Origin: Candidatus Aminicenantota bacterium | GTDB taxonomy: Bacteria > Acidobacteriota > Aminicenantia > Aminicenantales > Saccharicenantaceae | NCBI GenBank assembly: GCA_026393975.1 | Contig: JAPKZD010000009.1 | Span: 248,001-312,000, forward strand | Direction: 5' to 3' | Length of the DNA stretch: 64,000 bases | Shown: positions 8,114 to 16,546 of the stretch, one piece after another | Position numbering within the stretch: the stretch's first letter is position 1 | How the letters are laid out: each line of letters begins with the position of its first letter | Made by a program: the position numbers and the translations under genes | Notes under the pieces: model-generated | Database searches by the model: none | Told to the model about the DNA's origin: nothing | Seen by the model: only the letters and a program-made list of their open reading frames with translations

Positions 8114-9619
8114 ATGAAATATCCAAGAACATTTCGTTTATCGTTCATCCTGTTCCTCGCCCTGGCCATGGCCGGGAGCTTTCTGGCCGGCCAGAACCTC
8201 GAGGACAAGGTCCACGCCCGGACTCTCGGGAACGGGATGACGGTCATCCTCGTCGAGAGGCACGGCGCTCCCGTCTTCAGCACGATCTACGGCTTCAAGG
8301 TCGGCTCCGTCGACGAGATCCAGGGCATCACCGGGACCGCCCACCTTTTCGAACACATGGCCTTCAAGGGCACGCCCAGGATCGGGACGTCCGATTTCGA
8401 GAAGGAAAAGCCGATCATGGAAAAGGTCAACCAGGTCGGCCGGGAATGGAGCCTGGAGCTCGTCAAGGGCGAGCTGGCCGACAAGGAAAAACTGGCCCGT
8501 CTGCGCGAGGAGCTGACGCGGCTCGAGGCCGAGCAGAAGAAATTCATCGTCAAGGACGAAATCGACGTCCTTTACAGCAACGTCGGAGGCACCGGGCTCA
8601 ACGCCGGGACGGGCACGGACCAGACGATGTACATCATCAACCTGCCCGCGAACCAGCTCGAGCTTTTCTGCCTGATCGAATCCGAACGGATCCGGAACAC
8701 CGTCCTGCGCGAATTCTACACCGAGCGGAGCGTCATCCAGGAGGAGCGGAAGCAGACGACGGACGCCAGCCCGGCGCGCCTGCTGAACGAGATGTTCATG
8801 GGGGCGGCATTCCTCGCCCACCCCTACAACCACCCCGTCGTGGGCTGGGCCTCGGACATCGCCTCCGTGACCCTGGAGGAGGCCCAGGCTTTCAAGAACA
8901 AGTATTACACTCCTAATAACTGCGTCCTGGCCATCGCGGGCGACGTCTATCCGGAAAAAGCCTGGCCCCTGATCGAGAAGTATTTCGGCGACATCCCGCG
9001 GGGCGAAGACCCGCCCGTCCTGAGGACGGTCGAGCCGAAACAGCTCGGCGAGCGGCGGGTCCGGTTCGAGTTCGACGCCGAACCCATGCTCATGATGGGC
9101 TTCCACAAGCCCACCTTCCCGAGCAAGGAGGACGCGGCGGCGAGCGTGCTGGCCAGCATCCTGACCTCCGGACGGACATCGCGAATGAACAAGGACCTTG
9201 TCCAGGAGAAGCAGATCGCGGTCTCCGTCAGCGCGAGCGCCGGCGGCGGCGGCGTCCGCTACCCGAATCTCTTCACCTTCAACGCGACGCCCCGCTTTCC
9301 CCACACCGTGGAGGAAGTGGAAAAGGCCATCCTCGAGCACATCGAAAAGGTCAAGACGGAGCCCGTCAGCGAGCGGGAACTGCAGAAGGTCAAGAACAGC
9401 TGGGAGGCCTCCTACATCCGTCAGATGAGCTCGAATATGGGGTTGGCGATGATGCTCACCCGATATCAACTTCTCTTCGGAGACTGGAAACTCTATCTCA
9501 AATACAAGGACCTCCTGACCGGCATTACGGCCGCGGACGTCATGGATTTCGCCAAGACCACCCTGACGCCGGAGAACCGGACCGTGGCCTTCCTCGTCAA
9601 GAAGGCCAAGGCGAACTGA
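8114..9619 (+). CDS. M16 family zinc metallopeptidase (catalytic subunit)
   Basis: 501 residues with a signal peptide (about 1-26). The inverted zinc motif H77-L-F-E80-H81 is intact, and the downstream Glu of the third ligand lies in YTERSVIQEERK. An extended charged, helical stretch (about 100-150) sits between the motif and the rest of the N-domain. The C-domain follows from about 280. Start at 8114 chosen because GGAGGTGAAG precedes it and it gives a proper signal peptide. The next gene, 13 bp on, encodes an M16 homologue without the zinc motif, matching the active/inactive heterodimer pattern of bacterial M16B peptidases. Likely a periplasmic peptide-degrading enzyme. Confidence 0.92.
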   Translation: MKYPRTFRLSFILFLALAMAGSFLAGQNLEDKVHARTLGNGMTVILVERHGAPVFSTIYGFKVGSVDEIQGITGTAHLFEHMAFKGTPRIGTSDFEKEKPIMEKVNQVGREWSLELVKGELADKEKLARLREELTRLEAEQKKFIVKDEIDVLYSNVGGTGLNAGTGTDQTMYIINLPANQLELFCLIESERIRNTVLREFYTERSVIQEERKQTTDASPARLLNEMFMGAAFLAHPYNHPVVGWASDIASVTLEEAQAFKNKYYTPNNCVLAIAGDVYPEKAWPLIEKYFGDIPRGEDPPVLRTVEPKQLGERRVRFEFDAEPMLMMGFHKPTFPSKEDAAASVLASILTSGRTSRMNKDLVQEKQIAVSVSASAGGGGVRYPNLFTFNATPRFPHTVEEVEKAILEHIEKVKTEPVSERELQKVKNSWEASYIRQMSSNMGLAMMLTRYQLLFGDWKLYLKYKDLLTGITAADVMDFAKTTLTPENRTVAFLVKKAKAN

Positions 9620-9632
9620 GGGGAGCAAGATC

Positions 9633-11090
9633 ATGAACAGCAAGAAAATCGTCAAAGGACTGGTTCTTGGATCCGTTCTCGCCGCCCTCGTCCTGACGGC
9701 CACCGCCCAAAAACACCCGCGCGAGCTCGGCCCGGCGCCGGAACTCAAATTCAAACTGACCAAGCCGGTGATGTTCACCCTGTCGAACGGCATCCTATGT
9801 TTTTACATGGAGGACAAGGAACTGCCTCTCATTTCCCTCCGAGGGCTTATCAAGGGCGGAAACTTCTGCGAGCCGGCCGATAAAACCGGGCTGGCATCCC
9901 TCGTCGGCCAGGTCCTTCGGACCGGCGGCACCAAGACCCGCACCGGAGACCAGATCAACGAGGAGCTCGAGTTCATCGCCGCTTCGATCGAATCATCCGT
10001 CAACAATGAGTATCTCACCGTATCCGGGATCTCCCTCAAAAAGGACTTCGCCAAACTCATCGAGCTCTATGCCGACATCCTCATGAATCCCGAGTTCCGT
10101 CAAGACAAGATCGACTTAGCCAAGAACCAGACTTATGAGGGGATGCGGCGGCGGTGGGACCAGCCCATGCAGGTGGCCATGCTCCTCTTCAACGAAAAGC
10201 TCTACGGCGCGGACACGCCTTTCGGACGGAGGTCCACGCCGGCCTCGGTCAAAGCCGTCACCCGAGACGACCTCGTCGCCTTTTACAAGACGTATAGCGC
10301 TCCCAATAATTTCGCCCTGGGCATCACGGGCGACCTCTCGATGAGCGAGGCCAAGGCCGTCCTGGAGAAAGCCTTCGCCGGCTGGGCCAAAAAGAAGGTG
10401 ACGTTCCCGGAGGTCGCTCCTCCCGTCGAGAAGGCCGACGGGACCATCTACTATGCCTCCAAGGACACGCCCCAAGGGAACGTTTACATGGGACACCTGG
10501 GCATCACCCAGAAAAGCCCGGACGAGTTCAAGGTCGAAGTCATGAACGACATTCTGGGCGGCGGCGGCTTCACGGCCCGCCTGATGAAAGAGCTGCGCTC
10601 GAACCGCGGCCTGACCTACGGGATTTACGGCGGCGTCAACGAGGGGACCGGAAAGAACAGAGGCACTTTCCAGATCGGCTCCCAGCTCAAGGCGGCCAAG
10701 TTTGTCGAGGCCGTCGAGACGATCAAGGCCATCATCAAGGACATGCAGACGAATCCCGTGACAGACGAGGAAATCACGACGGCCAAGAACTCCCTCATCA
10801 ACAGCTTCGTCTTCCGCTTCGAACAGAAAAGCCAGATCCTGGCCCAATTCATGAGCCTCAAGCTCGACGGCTATCCGGACAGCTACCTCGAAACCTACAT
10901 CGACAGCATCCGCAAGGTGACCAAAGCCGACATCCAGGACGCGGCCCGGAAGTACATGGACCCCGCGAAGATGATCCTCGTCGTCGTCGGCGACGAGAAG
11001 ACGTTCGACAAGCCCCTCTCGAGTCTGGGCAAGGTAGCGACGATCGACATCAAGGCGCTCCAGGATGCGGAGAAGGGGCCGGTGAAATAA
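9633..11090 (+). CDS. M16 family peptidase-like protein, non-catalytic partner
   Basis: 485 residues with a signal peptide (about 1-25). The fold matches the upstream M16 protein, including the glycine-rich SNRGLTYGIYGG loop in the C-domain that contributes to substrate binding in M16B heterodimers. Where the zinc motif HxxEH should be, the sequence reads KTGLASLVGQVLRTGG, so zinc ligands are absent. It follows the catalytic subunit by 13 bp with its own GGGGAGC ribosome site, so the two are co-translated. It probably supplies the substrate-binding half of a heterodimer rather than being a decayed gene, as the frame is intact. Confidence 0.9.
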   Translation: MNSKKIVKGLVLGSVLAALVLTATAQKHPRELGPAPELKFKLTKPVMFTLSNGILCFYMEDKELPLISLRGLIKGGNFCEPADKTGLASLVGQVLRTGGTKTRTGDQINEELEFIAASIESSVNNEYLTVSGISLKKDFAKLIELYADILMNPEFRQDKIDLAKNQTYEGMRRRWDQPMQVAMLLFNEKLYGADTPFGRRSTPASVKAVTRDDLVAFYKTYSAPNNFALGITGDLSMSEAKAVLEKAFAGWAKKKVTFPEVAPPVEKADGTIYYASKDTPQGNVYMGHLGITQKSPDEFKVEVMNDILGGGGFTARLMKELRSNRGLTYGIYGGVNEGTGKNRGTFQIGSQLKAAKFVEAVETIKAIIKDMQTNPVTDEEITTAKNSLINSFVFRFEQKSQILAQFMSLKLDGYPDSYLETYIDSIRKVTKADIQDAARKYMDPAKMILVVVGDEKTFDKPLSSLGKVATIDIKALQDAEKGPVK

Positions 11091-11131
11091 TCCAATAAAC
11101 TACTAGAATCCTGGTCGTGAGAGGTGCTCCG

Positions 11132-12001
11132 ATGAAGCGCAGACCCGAGTTCGTCCCCGCCGTCGTCCTGGTCCTCGCCGCCCTGGCGCTTTTACCGCCC
11201 TCCTGTTCCCGCCGCCAGCCCGCCCCTGCCCCCGCCGCCTCGCAGACGGCCGATGATGTCCGGGCCCGGGAGACGACAGTCCGCAACGTCACCGAGAATC
11301 CAGTCGCCTACAAGATCTCCCCCTCCGGCAAGCCCGAGGCGCGCGAGACGCGCGAGATCGCGCCCGGGGCCATTGACCGCTTCCGGACCGCGACGCCGCT
11401 CGAAATCGAATTCAACACGGGCCGAAAGGACGCGATCTACTCCCTCGACCCGGGCAGTCCCTATTCCTTCCGCTACGACGAAGGGACGACGATCGAGCTC
11501 TTTCTCGGCTCCCACGGCCGGGCCGACGCCGTCGACCTCGCCCCCTGGGTGCCGACGCCCCAGCCTGTCGTCGACCGGATGCTCGAGCTTGCCTCCCTTT
11601 CCGGCAAGGACGTCCTTTACGACATCGGTTGCGGCGACGGCCGCATCGTCATCACGGCGGCCCGCCGATACGGCGTCCGCGGCGTCGGCATCGACATCGA
11701 CAAGGCCATGATTGAGGAGTCGGAGCGGGACGCCAAGTCCGCGGGGGTCGAACGGCAGGTCAAGTTCATCTGCATGGACGCGACAAAGGCCGATATCTCG
11801 GAAGCGACGGTCGTCAGCCTCTACCTTCTGCCCGAATCGAACGCCCTGATGCGGCCCCTCCTCGAGGCCCAGCTCCGGCCCAAGAGCCGGGTCGTCTGCC
11901 ACAACTACACCATCCCCGGCTGGGAGGAGAAGCAGGTCCAAAGCGAAACGGTCAAGGACGAGAACGGCGAAGACCATTACATCTACCTGTATATCCGCTG
12001 A
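11132..12001 (+). CDS. Lipoprotein-type class I SAM-dependent methyltransferase
   Basis: 289 residues. The N-terminus is a hydrophobic segment followed by a lipobox-like LLPPSC, then a Pro/Ala linker and a beta-rich domain (about 50-130), then a Rossmann methyltransferase core with motif I DIGCGDGRI (about residue 168) and the acidic motif II GIDIDKAM. Start at 11132 is preceded by GAGAGGTG; a GTG five codons upstream is less likely. Export of a SAM-using enzyme is puzzling because SAM is cytoplasmic, so the N-terminus may be an anchor with the domain inside, or the domain may have another role. It lies 41 bp after the M16 pair and 22 bp before a cupin gene. Confidence 0.8.
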   Translation: MKRRPEFVPAVVLVLAALALLPPSCSRRQPAPAPAASQTADDVRARETTVRNVTENPVAYKISPSGKPEARETREIAPGAIDRFRTATPLEIEFNTGRKDAIYSLDPGSPYSFRYDEGTTIELFLGSHGRADAVDLAPWVPTPQPVVDRMLELASLSGKDVLYDIGCGDGRIVITAARRYGVRGVGIDIDKAMIEESERDAKSAGVERQVKFICMDATKADISEATVVSLYLLPESNALMRPLLEAQLRPKSRVVCHNYTIPGWEEKQVQSETVKDENGEDHYIYLYIR

Positions 12002-12023
12002 TGCCGCCCAGGAGGAGCCGACC

Positions 12024-12356
12024 ATGAAAATTGCCGACGTGCCCTTCACGGTGACGGATTTTCAGTCCATCGCGCCTGTCGAGCATGAGGGCGAAACCGG
12101 GACATCCTTCTGGCGGGTTTTCGAATCCGGCAGCGTCCGGGCCAGGGTCGTCGACTATTCGGCGGGCTACCGCTCCGACCACTGGTGCCCGCGGGGCCAT
12201 ATTTTCTACGTCTTCGAAGGCGAATTCGACGTCGTCCTCAAGGACGGCCGGAATTTCCGCCTCGGGCCGGGGATGAGTTTCGCCGCCGGGGATGACGAGG
12301 CGAACCCCCATCTCGGTTACTCGGAGAAAGGGGCCCGGGTCTTCATCGTCGACTGA
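12024..12356 (+). CDS. Small cupin-fold protein (DHCW-motif type)
   Basis: 110 residues forming one cupin barrel. The segment SDHWCPRGHIFYVFEGEFDVVLKDGR resembles the DHCW-motif cupin group and supplies the His/Glu metal ligands typical of cupin motif 1. A GGAGGAGCC ribosome site precedes the ATG and the gene follows the methyltransferase by 22 bp, suggesting an operon. The last 17 codons are repeated almost exactly at 13186-13239 after the neighbouring barrel gene, evidence of a local tandem duplication. Substrate unknown. Confidence 0.8.
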   Translation: MKIADVPFTVTDFQSIAPVEHEGETGTSFWRVFESGSVRARVVDYSAGYRSDHWCPRGHIFYVFEGEFDVVLKDGRNFRLGPGMSFAAGDDEANPHLGYSEKGARVFIVD

Positions 12357-12394
12357 CCAGGGCCCGCGGCGTTGTTTCTGGGCTGGCCGTTATC

Positions 12395-13018
12395 TCAGAA
12401 CGCGATGCCGATCGTCGCGGCCCAGACGCCGTTCTTGAAGTCGGGCTGGACGTCGCCCTCGACCGTGTTGATGACCTTCTGCAGGCCCATGCTGTAGCGG
12501 ACGTCGAGCATGAAGTTTCGCCCCAAGTTCAGGCCGGCTCCGAAAATGGCGCCGTAATCGTTGTTCTTCAAAAGGGCTTCGGTCAGAGGGATTTCCTCGC
12601 CATTCGACATCAGCTTCTCGTTGAGTTTGAAGCCGACGGTGGGTCCGGCGAAGACGAAAGGCTGGATGACCGGCAGGGGGATCTTGATCTTCAGAAGAAG
12701 GGGGACCTCGATGTAATCGCTGTAGAGCTTATCGGTGTAGCTGTCGTCCAGGGCCACGTAGTTGGCGCCCTTCATTGTGTACAGGACTTCCCACTGGATG
12801 GTCACGACTTTGCCGAAGTTGAAGGCCAGGAAAATGCCGCCCATGAAACCCACCTTGGATTTCAGCGTGGCCATGGGGTCTTCGGCGTCGGCGCCGGTCG
12901 GCTTGGCCATGTTTCCGCCGGCCTTGATGCCGAACTGGATGTTGGCGGCGGCCGGCTTGGGGAGCGCGATAAGGCCCGCGAAAGCCACGATCAAGAGAAC
13001 CGTCATAAGTCTTTTCAT
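12395..13018 (-). CDS. Outer-membrane beta-barrel protein (porin family), copy 1
   Basis: 207 residues: signal peptide (about 1-25, ending PAAA), then alternating beta strands and a C-terminal IGIAF, the aromatic barrel-assembly end. Features such as FGIKAGGN and LDVRYSMGLQKV fit the OMP_b-brl_2/PorT-like family. It is about four-fifths identical to the gene at 13339-13956, so the two are recent duplicates. Two in-frame ATGs, at 13033 and 13018, are each preceded by AGGAGGCAAT because the 15-bp ribosome-site/start unit is itself repeated; 13018 matches the start of copy 2. The gene converges on the cupin gene. Ligand unknown. Confidence 0.88.
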   Translation of the reverse strand: MKRLMTVLLIVAFAGLIALPKPAAANIQFGIKAGGNMAKPTGADAEDPMATLKSKVGFMGGIFLAFNFGKVVTIQWEVLYTMKGANYVALDDSYTDKLYSDYIEVPLLLKIKIPLPVIQPFVFAGPTVGFKLNEKLMSNGEEIPLTEALLKNNDYGAIFGAGLNLGRNFMLDVRYSMGLQKVINTVEGDVQPDFKNGVWAATIGIAF

Positions 13019-13048
13019 ATTGCCTCCTGTCATATTGCCTCCTGGTTA
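13019..13048 (-). repeat. Tandem 15-bp duplication of the ribosome binding site and start codon
   Basis: On the minus strand the unit CAGGAGGCAATATGA occurs twice in a row, giving two in-frame starts (13033 and 13018), each with an ideal Shine-Dalgarno. Copy 2 of the gene carries only one such unit. Confidence 0.7.
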
Positions 13049-13185
13049 TGGCGGATATCCGGACGCGTCTCTCGCGTCCACGCCCCTACTCTGCCAGCCC
13101 GGGCGTTTTCCGGCAATCCCCCCCGAGGAGGATTCACCCGGGGATTATCGCCCCCCCGGGGGGTGAGGGAAGGGCCGTTTTCTCA

Positions 13186-13239
13186 TCCCCCCCTCTCGGC
13201 TATTCGGAAAAAGGGGCCCGCGTCTTCATCGTCGACTGA
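13186..13239 (+). pseudogene. Remnant of a duplicated cupin gene (last 17 codons)
   Basis: The sequence encodes LGYSEKGARVFIVD and a stop, identical at protein level to the end of the cupin at 12024-12356, and the DNA similarity continues a few bases past the stop. The rest of the cupin is missing. With the flanking barrel gene copy it marks one unit of a tandem duplication. The DNA between 13049 and 13185 is a C/G-rich intergenic stretch with no other gene. Confidence 0.8.
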
Positions 13240-13282
13240 CCGGCCCGCCCGGCGCCCCCCTTGGGGCGCGCCCGGGCAAAAT

Positions 13283-13313
13283 AAAAAAGGCGCCTCCGCC
13301 CGGCGGGAGCGCC
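13283..13313 (-). terminator. Terminator of barrel gene copy 2
   Basis: Read on the minus strand, a GC-rich stem (arms about 13302-13313 and 13289-13300, with a small mismatch) is followed by TTTTTTATTTT. It lies 26 bp after the stop of the gene ending at 13339. Confidence 0.8.
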
Positions 13314-13338
13314 TTTGCCGTTTCCGACGAAAAGCCGC

Positions 13339-13956
13339 TTAGAAGGCGATGCCGATCATCGCGGCCCAGACGCCGTTCTTGAAGTCGGGCTGGACGTCGC
13401 CCTCGACCGTGTTGATGACCTTCTGCAGGCCCATGCTGTAGCGGACGTCGATCATGAAGTTCCGCCCCAGGTTCACGCCGGCCCCGAAAATGGCGCCGTA
13501 GTCGTTGTTTTTGAAGAGGACATCGCCATAGGGCACGCCGTCCTGTTCGTGCTTCTCGCTGAGCTTAAAGCCCACGGCAGGTCCCGCGAAAACGAACGGC
13601 TGGATGACCGGCAAGGGGATCTTGAGCTTCAAGAGAAGAGGGATCTCGATGTAATCGGCATAGAGCTTGTCGGTGTAGCTGTCGTCCAGGGCCACATAAC
13701 TCGCTCCCTTCATCGTGTAGAGGATTTCGGGCTGGATGGTCAGAACGCTGCCGAAGTTGAACGCAAAGAAGACGCCGCCCGTAAAGCCCACCCTGGATTT
13801 CAGCGTGGCCGTGAGGTTGTCGGCATCGGCGCCCGTCGGCTTGGCTATGTTTCCGCCGGCCTTGATGCCGAACTGGATGCCGGCGGCGGCCGGCTGGGGA
13901 AGTGCGAGTAACCCCGCGAAAGCCGCGATCACGAGTACCGCTATCAGTCTTTTCAT
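13339..13956 (-). CDS. Outer-membrane beta-barrel protein (porin family), copy 2
   Basis: 205 residues with a signal peptide (ending PAAA), eight or so predicted beta strands and the terminal IGIAF. It is the closest relative of the neighbour at 12395-13018; the most divergent parts are a loop near residues 140-150 and the segment after GADAD. Conservation of the membrane strands with change in loops suggests both copies are under selection. ATG at 13956 follows GGAGGCAAT. A sigma-70 type promoter lies at 14011-14039 and a terminator follows, so copy 2 is an independent transcription unit. Confidence 0.88.
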   Translation of the reverse strand: MKRLIAVLVIAAFAGLLALPQPAAAGIQFGIKAGGNIAKPTGADADNLTATLKSRVGFTGGVFFAFNFGSVLTIQPEILYTMKGASYVALDDSYTDKLYADYIEIPLLLKLKIPLPVIQPFVFAGPAVGFKLSEKHEQDGVPYGDVLFKNNDYGAIFGAGVNLGRNFMIDVRYSMGLQKVINTVEGDVQPDFKNGVWAAMIGIAF

Positions 13957-14010
13957 ATTGCCTCCACATTCGAGATGGATGTCGGGACGCATTGCCGCGT
14001 TCCCGTATCC

Positions 14011-14039
14011 AGTATGGCAGGCCGAGGCTATTTTGGCAA
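14011..14039 (-). promoter_or_regulatory. Sigma-70 type promoter for barrel gene copy 2
   Basis: On the minus strand TTGCCA, 17 bp and CATACT give a plausible promoter with a start near 14004, about 48 bp before the ATG. The corresponding region of copy 1 is recognisably related but has diverged at both boxes. Confidence 0.45.
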
Positions 14040-14048
14040 ACCCCCTAT

Positions 14049-15077
14049 CTATAAATTGATCAGCTTGAACCCCGCTTTGTCTTTGAGGCTCTTGATGTGG
14101 TCCTCGACGACCGTCCCCTGTTTCGCGTCCTTGAGCCGCGATTCGATCTCGGCGCGGACCTCTTCGAAGGGCCGGGTTTCCTTTTTGCGGTCGACGACTT
14201 GGAGGATGTGGTAGCCGTAGGACGTCTCGACGACCCCGCTGATCTGGCCGACCGGGACGGAGAAGGCCGCGTCCTCGAACGGCTTGACCATCTGGCCGCG
14301 GCCGAAGTTTTCATACAGGCCGCCGTTGTCCTTGGAGCCGGGGTCCTCGGAGTACTGCTTGGCCAGGGCGGCGAAATCCTCACCCGCCTTGGCCTTCACG
14401 AGAATGTCCTCGATCTTCTTGCGGGCCTCGGCCTTTTCCGCCTCGGTCTTGCCCTGGGTCAGCAGGAGGATGTGGCGTACGGATGCTGTCTTATCGCCAG
14501 CCAGCTCCTCCTGGTAGGCCTTCCGGATGTCCTCTTCGGTGACCTTGGCCTTGCCCGCGGCGATACCTTCGAGGTACTTGTTGATAACCAAGGTCTCTTG
14601 GACGCTCTTTTTGACGTGGTCGATCGAGATCTCCGCGCCTTTCAGAGCCTCGAGAAAGGCGGGCTCCCCGCCGGCCTGGGCATATTGGGCCTGCAGGGCC
14701 TTATCGACCTCTTCGGCCGGGACGACCGTCTTGGCCCCGGCGGCCGCGGCGAGAAGGAGCTTGCGCTCGGCGAGCTGGGTCGCCCCTCGTTCGATGATGC
14801 TCTTCAACTGTCCGGCGTCGACGTTCTTGAGCTGGGCGGTCCGGGTCCCCAGATTGTCCTGCATGGCCTGGATGACCTCGGCGGCCGTGATCGCCAGACC
14901 CTTGCCCTCGACGAGGAGGGTGACTTTGTCCGGGCCGAGCGCGGGCATGACCGCCGCGAGGTCCTTGGCCAGGGCGTAAGCCGGAGTGCCTTCCTTGAGC
15001 GTGACTTTCTCGGCTTTCGGGGCGCAGCCGGCGAGGAGCAGCGTCGAGATCAGGGCTAAAACGAACATGTTCTTCAT
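14049..15077 (-). CDS. Parvulin-type peptidylprolyl isomerase lipoprotein (SurA/PrsA-like)
   Basis: 342 residues. Signal peptide with lipobox LLLAGC (Cys at about 18), a helical SurA-like N-terminal region (about 45-190), then a PpiC/rotamase domain (about 205-300; [52 protein letters not shown]), and a helical tail. The likely role is folding or escort of envelope proteins in the periplasm, consistent with the many outer-membrane barrels encoded nearby. ATG at 15077 is preceded by AAGGAGAATCGC. Confidence 0.9.
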   Translation of the reverse strand: MKNMFVLALISTLLLAGCAPKAEKVTLKEGTPAYALAKDLAAVMPALGPDKVTLLVEGKGLAITAAEVIQAMQDNLGTRTAQLKNVDAGQLKSIIERGATQLAERKLLLAAAAGAKTVVPAEEVDKALQAQYAQAGGEPAFLEALKGAEISIDHVKKSVQETLVINKYLEGIAAGKAKVTEEDIRKAYQEELAGDKTASVRHILLLTQGKTEAEKAEARKKIEDILVKAKAGEDFAALAKQYSEDPGSKDNGGLYENFGRGQMVKPFEDAAFSVPVGQISGVVETSYGYHILQVVDRKKETRPFEEVRAEIESRLKDAKQGTVVEDHIKSLKDKAGFKLINL

Positions 15078-15158
15078 GCGATTCTCCTTGGGTTTTCGGG
15101 AAACATCCCGATATTTAACCACAGACGGGCGGGCAACGCAAAGGATTTCTCGGGCTTT

Positions 15159-16430
15159 TCAGCCGGCGACGACACGGTGGAATTTCTTCTTGCCGGCCTT
15201 GAGGAGCATGCCGCCGTCAGGGCCGAGGTCCTTGACGGTCACGAGACGCTCGACCGTGTCGATGCGTTCGTCGTTGACATAGAGGCCCCCCTGCTCGACG
15301 AGCCTTTTCGCTTCGCGGCGCGAAGGCGTCAGACCGACCTCGGTGAAGAGCTCGGCCGGGCTGATGCCGGCTTCGAGCCGGGCGCGAGGGACGGCCGTCG
15401 TCGGAAGGACGGTGATATCGCCCATGCCGAATTGTCCTTTCGCCGGATCAGGATTGACCGTCTTGCCGCCGAAAGCCGCGGCTGTCGCTTTCCGTGCGTT
15501 TTCAGCTTCCACCTCGCCGTGCGTGATTTTCGTCGCTTCAAAAGCCAGAATTCGCTTGGCCTCGTTGACCTCGCTGTCCTTGAGCGACTCCAACCGGCTG
15601 ACCTCGTCGAGCGGCAGGAGAGTGAAGATCTTCAGGAAGCGGCCGACGTCCCGGTCGTCACAGTTGACCCAATACTGGTAGAAATCGTAGGGGCTGAAGA
15701 GCATCGCATCGAGCCAGACGGCGCCCTGAGCAGTCTTGCCCATCTTGGCCCCCGACGCCGTGGTCAGGAGGGGGAAGGTCAGGGCCTCGGCCGTCCCGCC
15801 TTCGACCCGGCGGATGAGGTCGACGCCGGCGAGGATATTGCCCCACTGGTCGTCGCCGCCCATCTGCAGGGTGCAGCCGTATTTCCGGTAGAGCGTCAGG
15901 TAGTCGTAAGCCTGGAGGAGCTGGTAGTTGAACTCGATGAAGGACAGTCCTTTCTCGAGGCGAAGCTTATAGGCCTCGGCGGCCAGCATCCGGTTGACGC
16001 TGAAGTGCCGGCCGATGTCGCGCAGGAAAGCGACGTAGTTCAGCGGCAGGAGCCAGTCGGCGTTGTCCACGGCGATGGCGTTCGTCCCGTCAAAGTGGAG
16101 GTAATGGGCGAACTGGATAAGGATGGCCTGGCCCTGGGTCCGGATGGTCGTTTCGTCAAGCATCTGGCGCATCTCGGTCTTGCCGCTCGGGTCGCCGACC
16201 ATGGTCGTCCCGCTGCCGACGACCGCGATGGCCCGGTGGCCGGCCCGCCGGAGGTGGACCATGGCCATGATCGGCACGAGGCTCCCTGCGTGGAGGCTCG
16301 AGGCCGTGCTGTCGAAGCCCACATAAAACGTGATGGGTTCCCCGTCGAGCATCTTCCGCACGGCGGTTTCGTCAGAGACCTGGGCGATGAAGCCGCGTTC
16401 TTTGAGTTCGTCGTAAATGTTGCCGCTCAT
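15159..16430 (-). CDS. tyrS: Tyrosyl-tRNA synthetase
   Basis: 423 residues, the normal length for bacterial TyrS. The class I HIGH signature appears as HAGS (47-50) and the KMSKS loop as KMGKT near residue 230. Tyrosine-pocket segments (FYVGFDSTASSLHAGS, QLLQAYDYLTLY, GGDDQWGN) are intact. The C-terminal S4 RNA-binding domain (SRREAKRLVEQGGLYVNDERI) is complete. Charges tRNA-Tyr in the cytoplasm. ATG at 16430 follows TGAGGTAAGG. Confidence 0.97.
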   Translation of the reverse strand: MSGNIYDELKERGFIAQVSDETAVRKMLDGEPITFYVGFDSTASSLHAGSLVPIMAMVHLRRAGHRAIAVVGSGTTMVGDPSGKTEMRQMLDETTIRTQGQAILIQFAHYLHFDGTNAIAVDNADWLLPLNYVAFLRDIGRHFSVNRMLAAEAYKLRLEKGLSFIEFNYQLLQAYDYLTLYRKYGCTLQMGGDDQWGNILAGVDLIRRVEGGTAEALTFPLLTTASGAKMGKTAQGAVWLDAMLFSPYDFYQYWVNCDDRDVGRFLKIFTLLPLDEVSRLESLKDSEVNEAKRILAFEATKITHGEVEAENARKATAAAFGGKTVNPDPAKGQFGMGDITVLPTTAVPRARLEAGISPAELFTEVGLTPSRREAKRLVEQGGLYVNDERIDTVERLVTVKDLGPDGGMLLKAGKKKFHRVVAG

Positions 16431-16546
16431 GGCCTTACCTCAAGAGTTTTATATCACAGGAGGTCCGGCCCCGTCCATCCGGGAAGGGTTTCGCCCGCCG
16501 GTCCGGCCGGAACGCACGGCCTCTTCGCCCTCGTCGGCGTTCGGAC

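Noticed and set aside
8138-9793. Long minus-strand open frame opposite the M16 gene
   Set aside because: It mirrors the codon bias of the true gene on the plus strand, has no ribosome site and no domain. Similar antisense frames (for example 1588-2292, 2515-3291, 3622-4698, 5287-6993, 15177-16550, 16784-19039, 20472-22907, 45048-46922) were dropped for the same reason.
9633-11090. Second M16 gene as a pseudogene
   Set aside because: The frame is intact and conserved; loss of zinc ligands is normal for the partner subunit.
13060-13085. TGGCAG-N5-GGGCG on the minus strand before barrel copy 1
   Set aside because: Only the GG/GC doublets match; the corresponding region of copy 2 has a sigma-70 type promoter instead.
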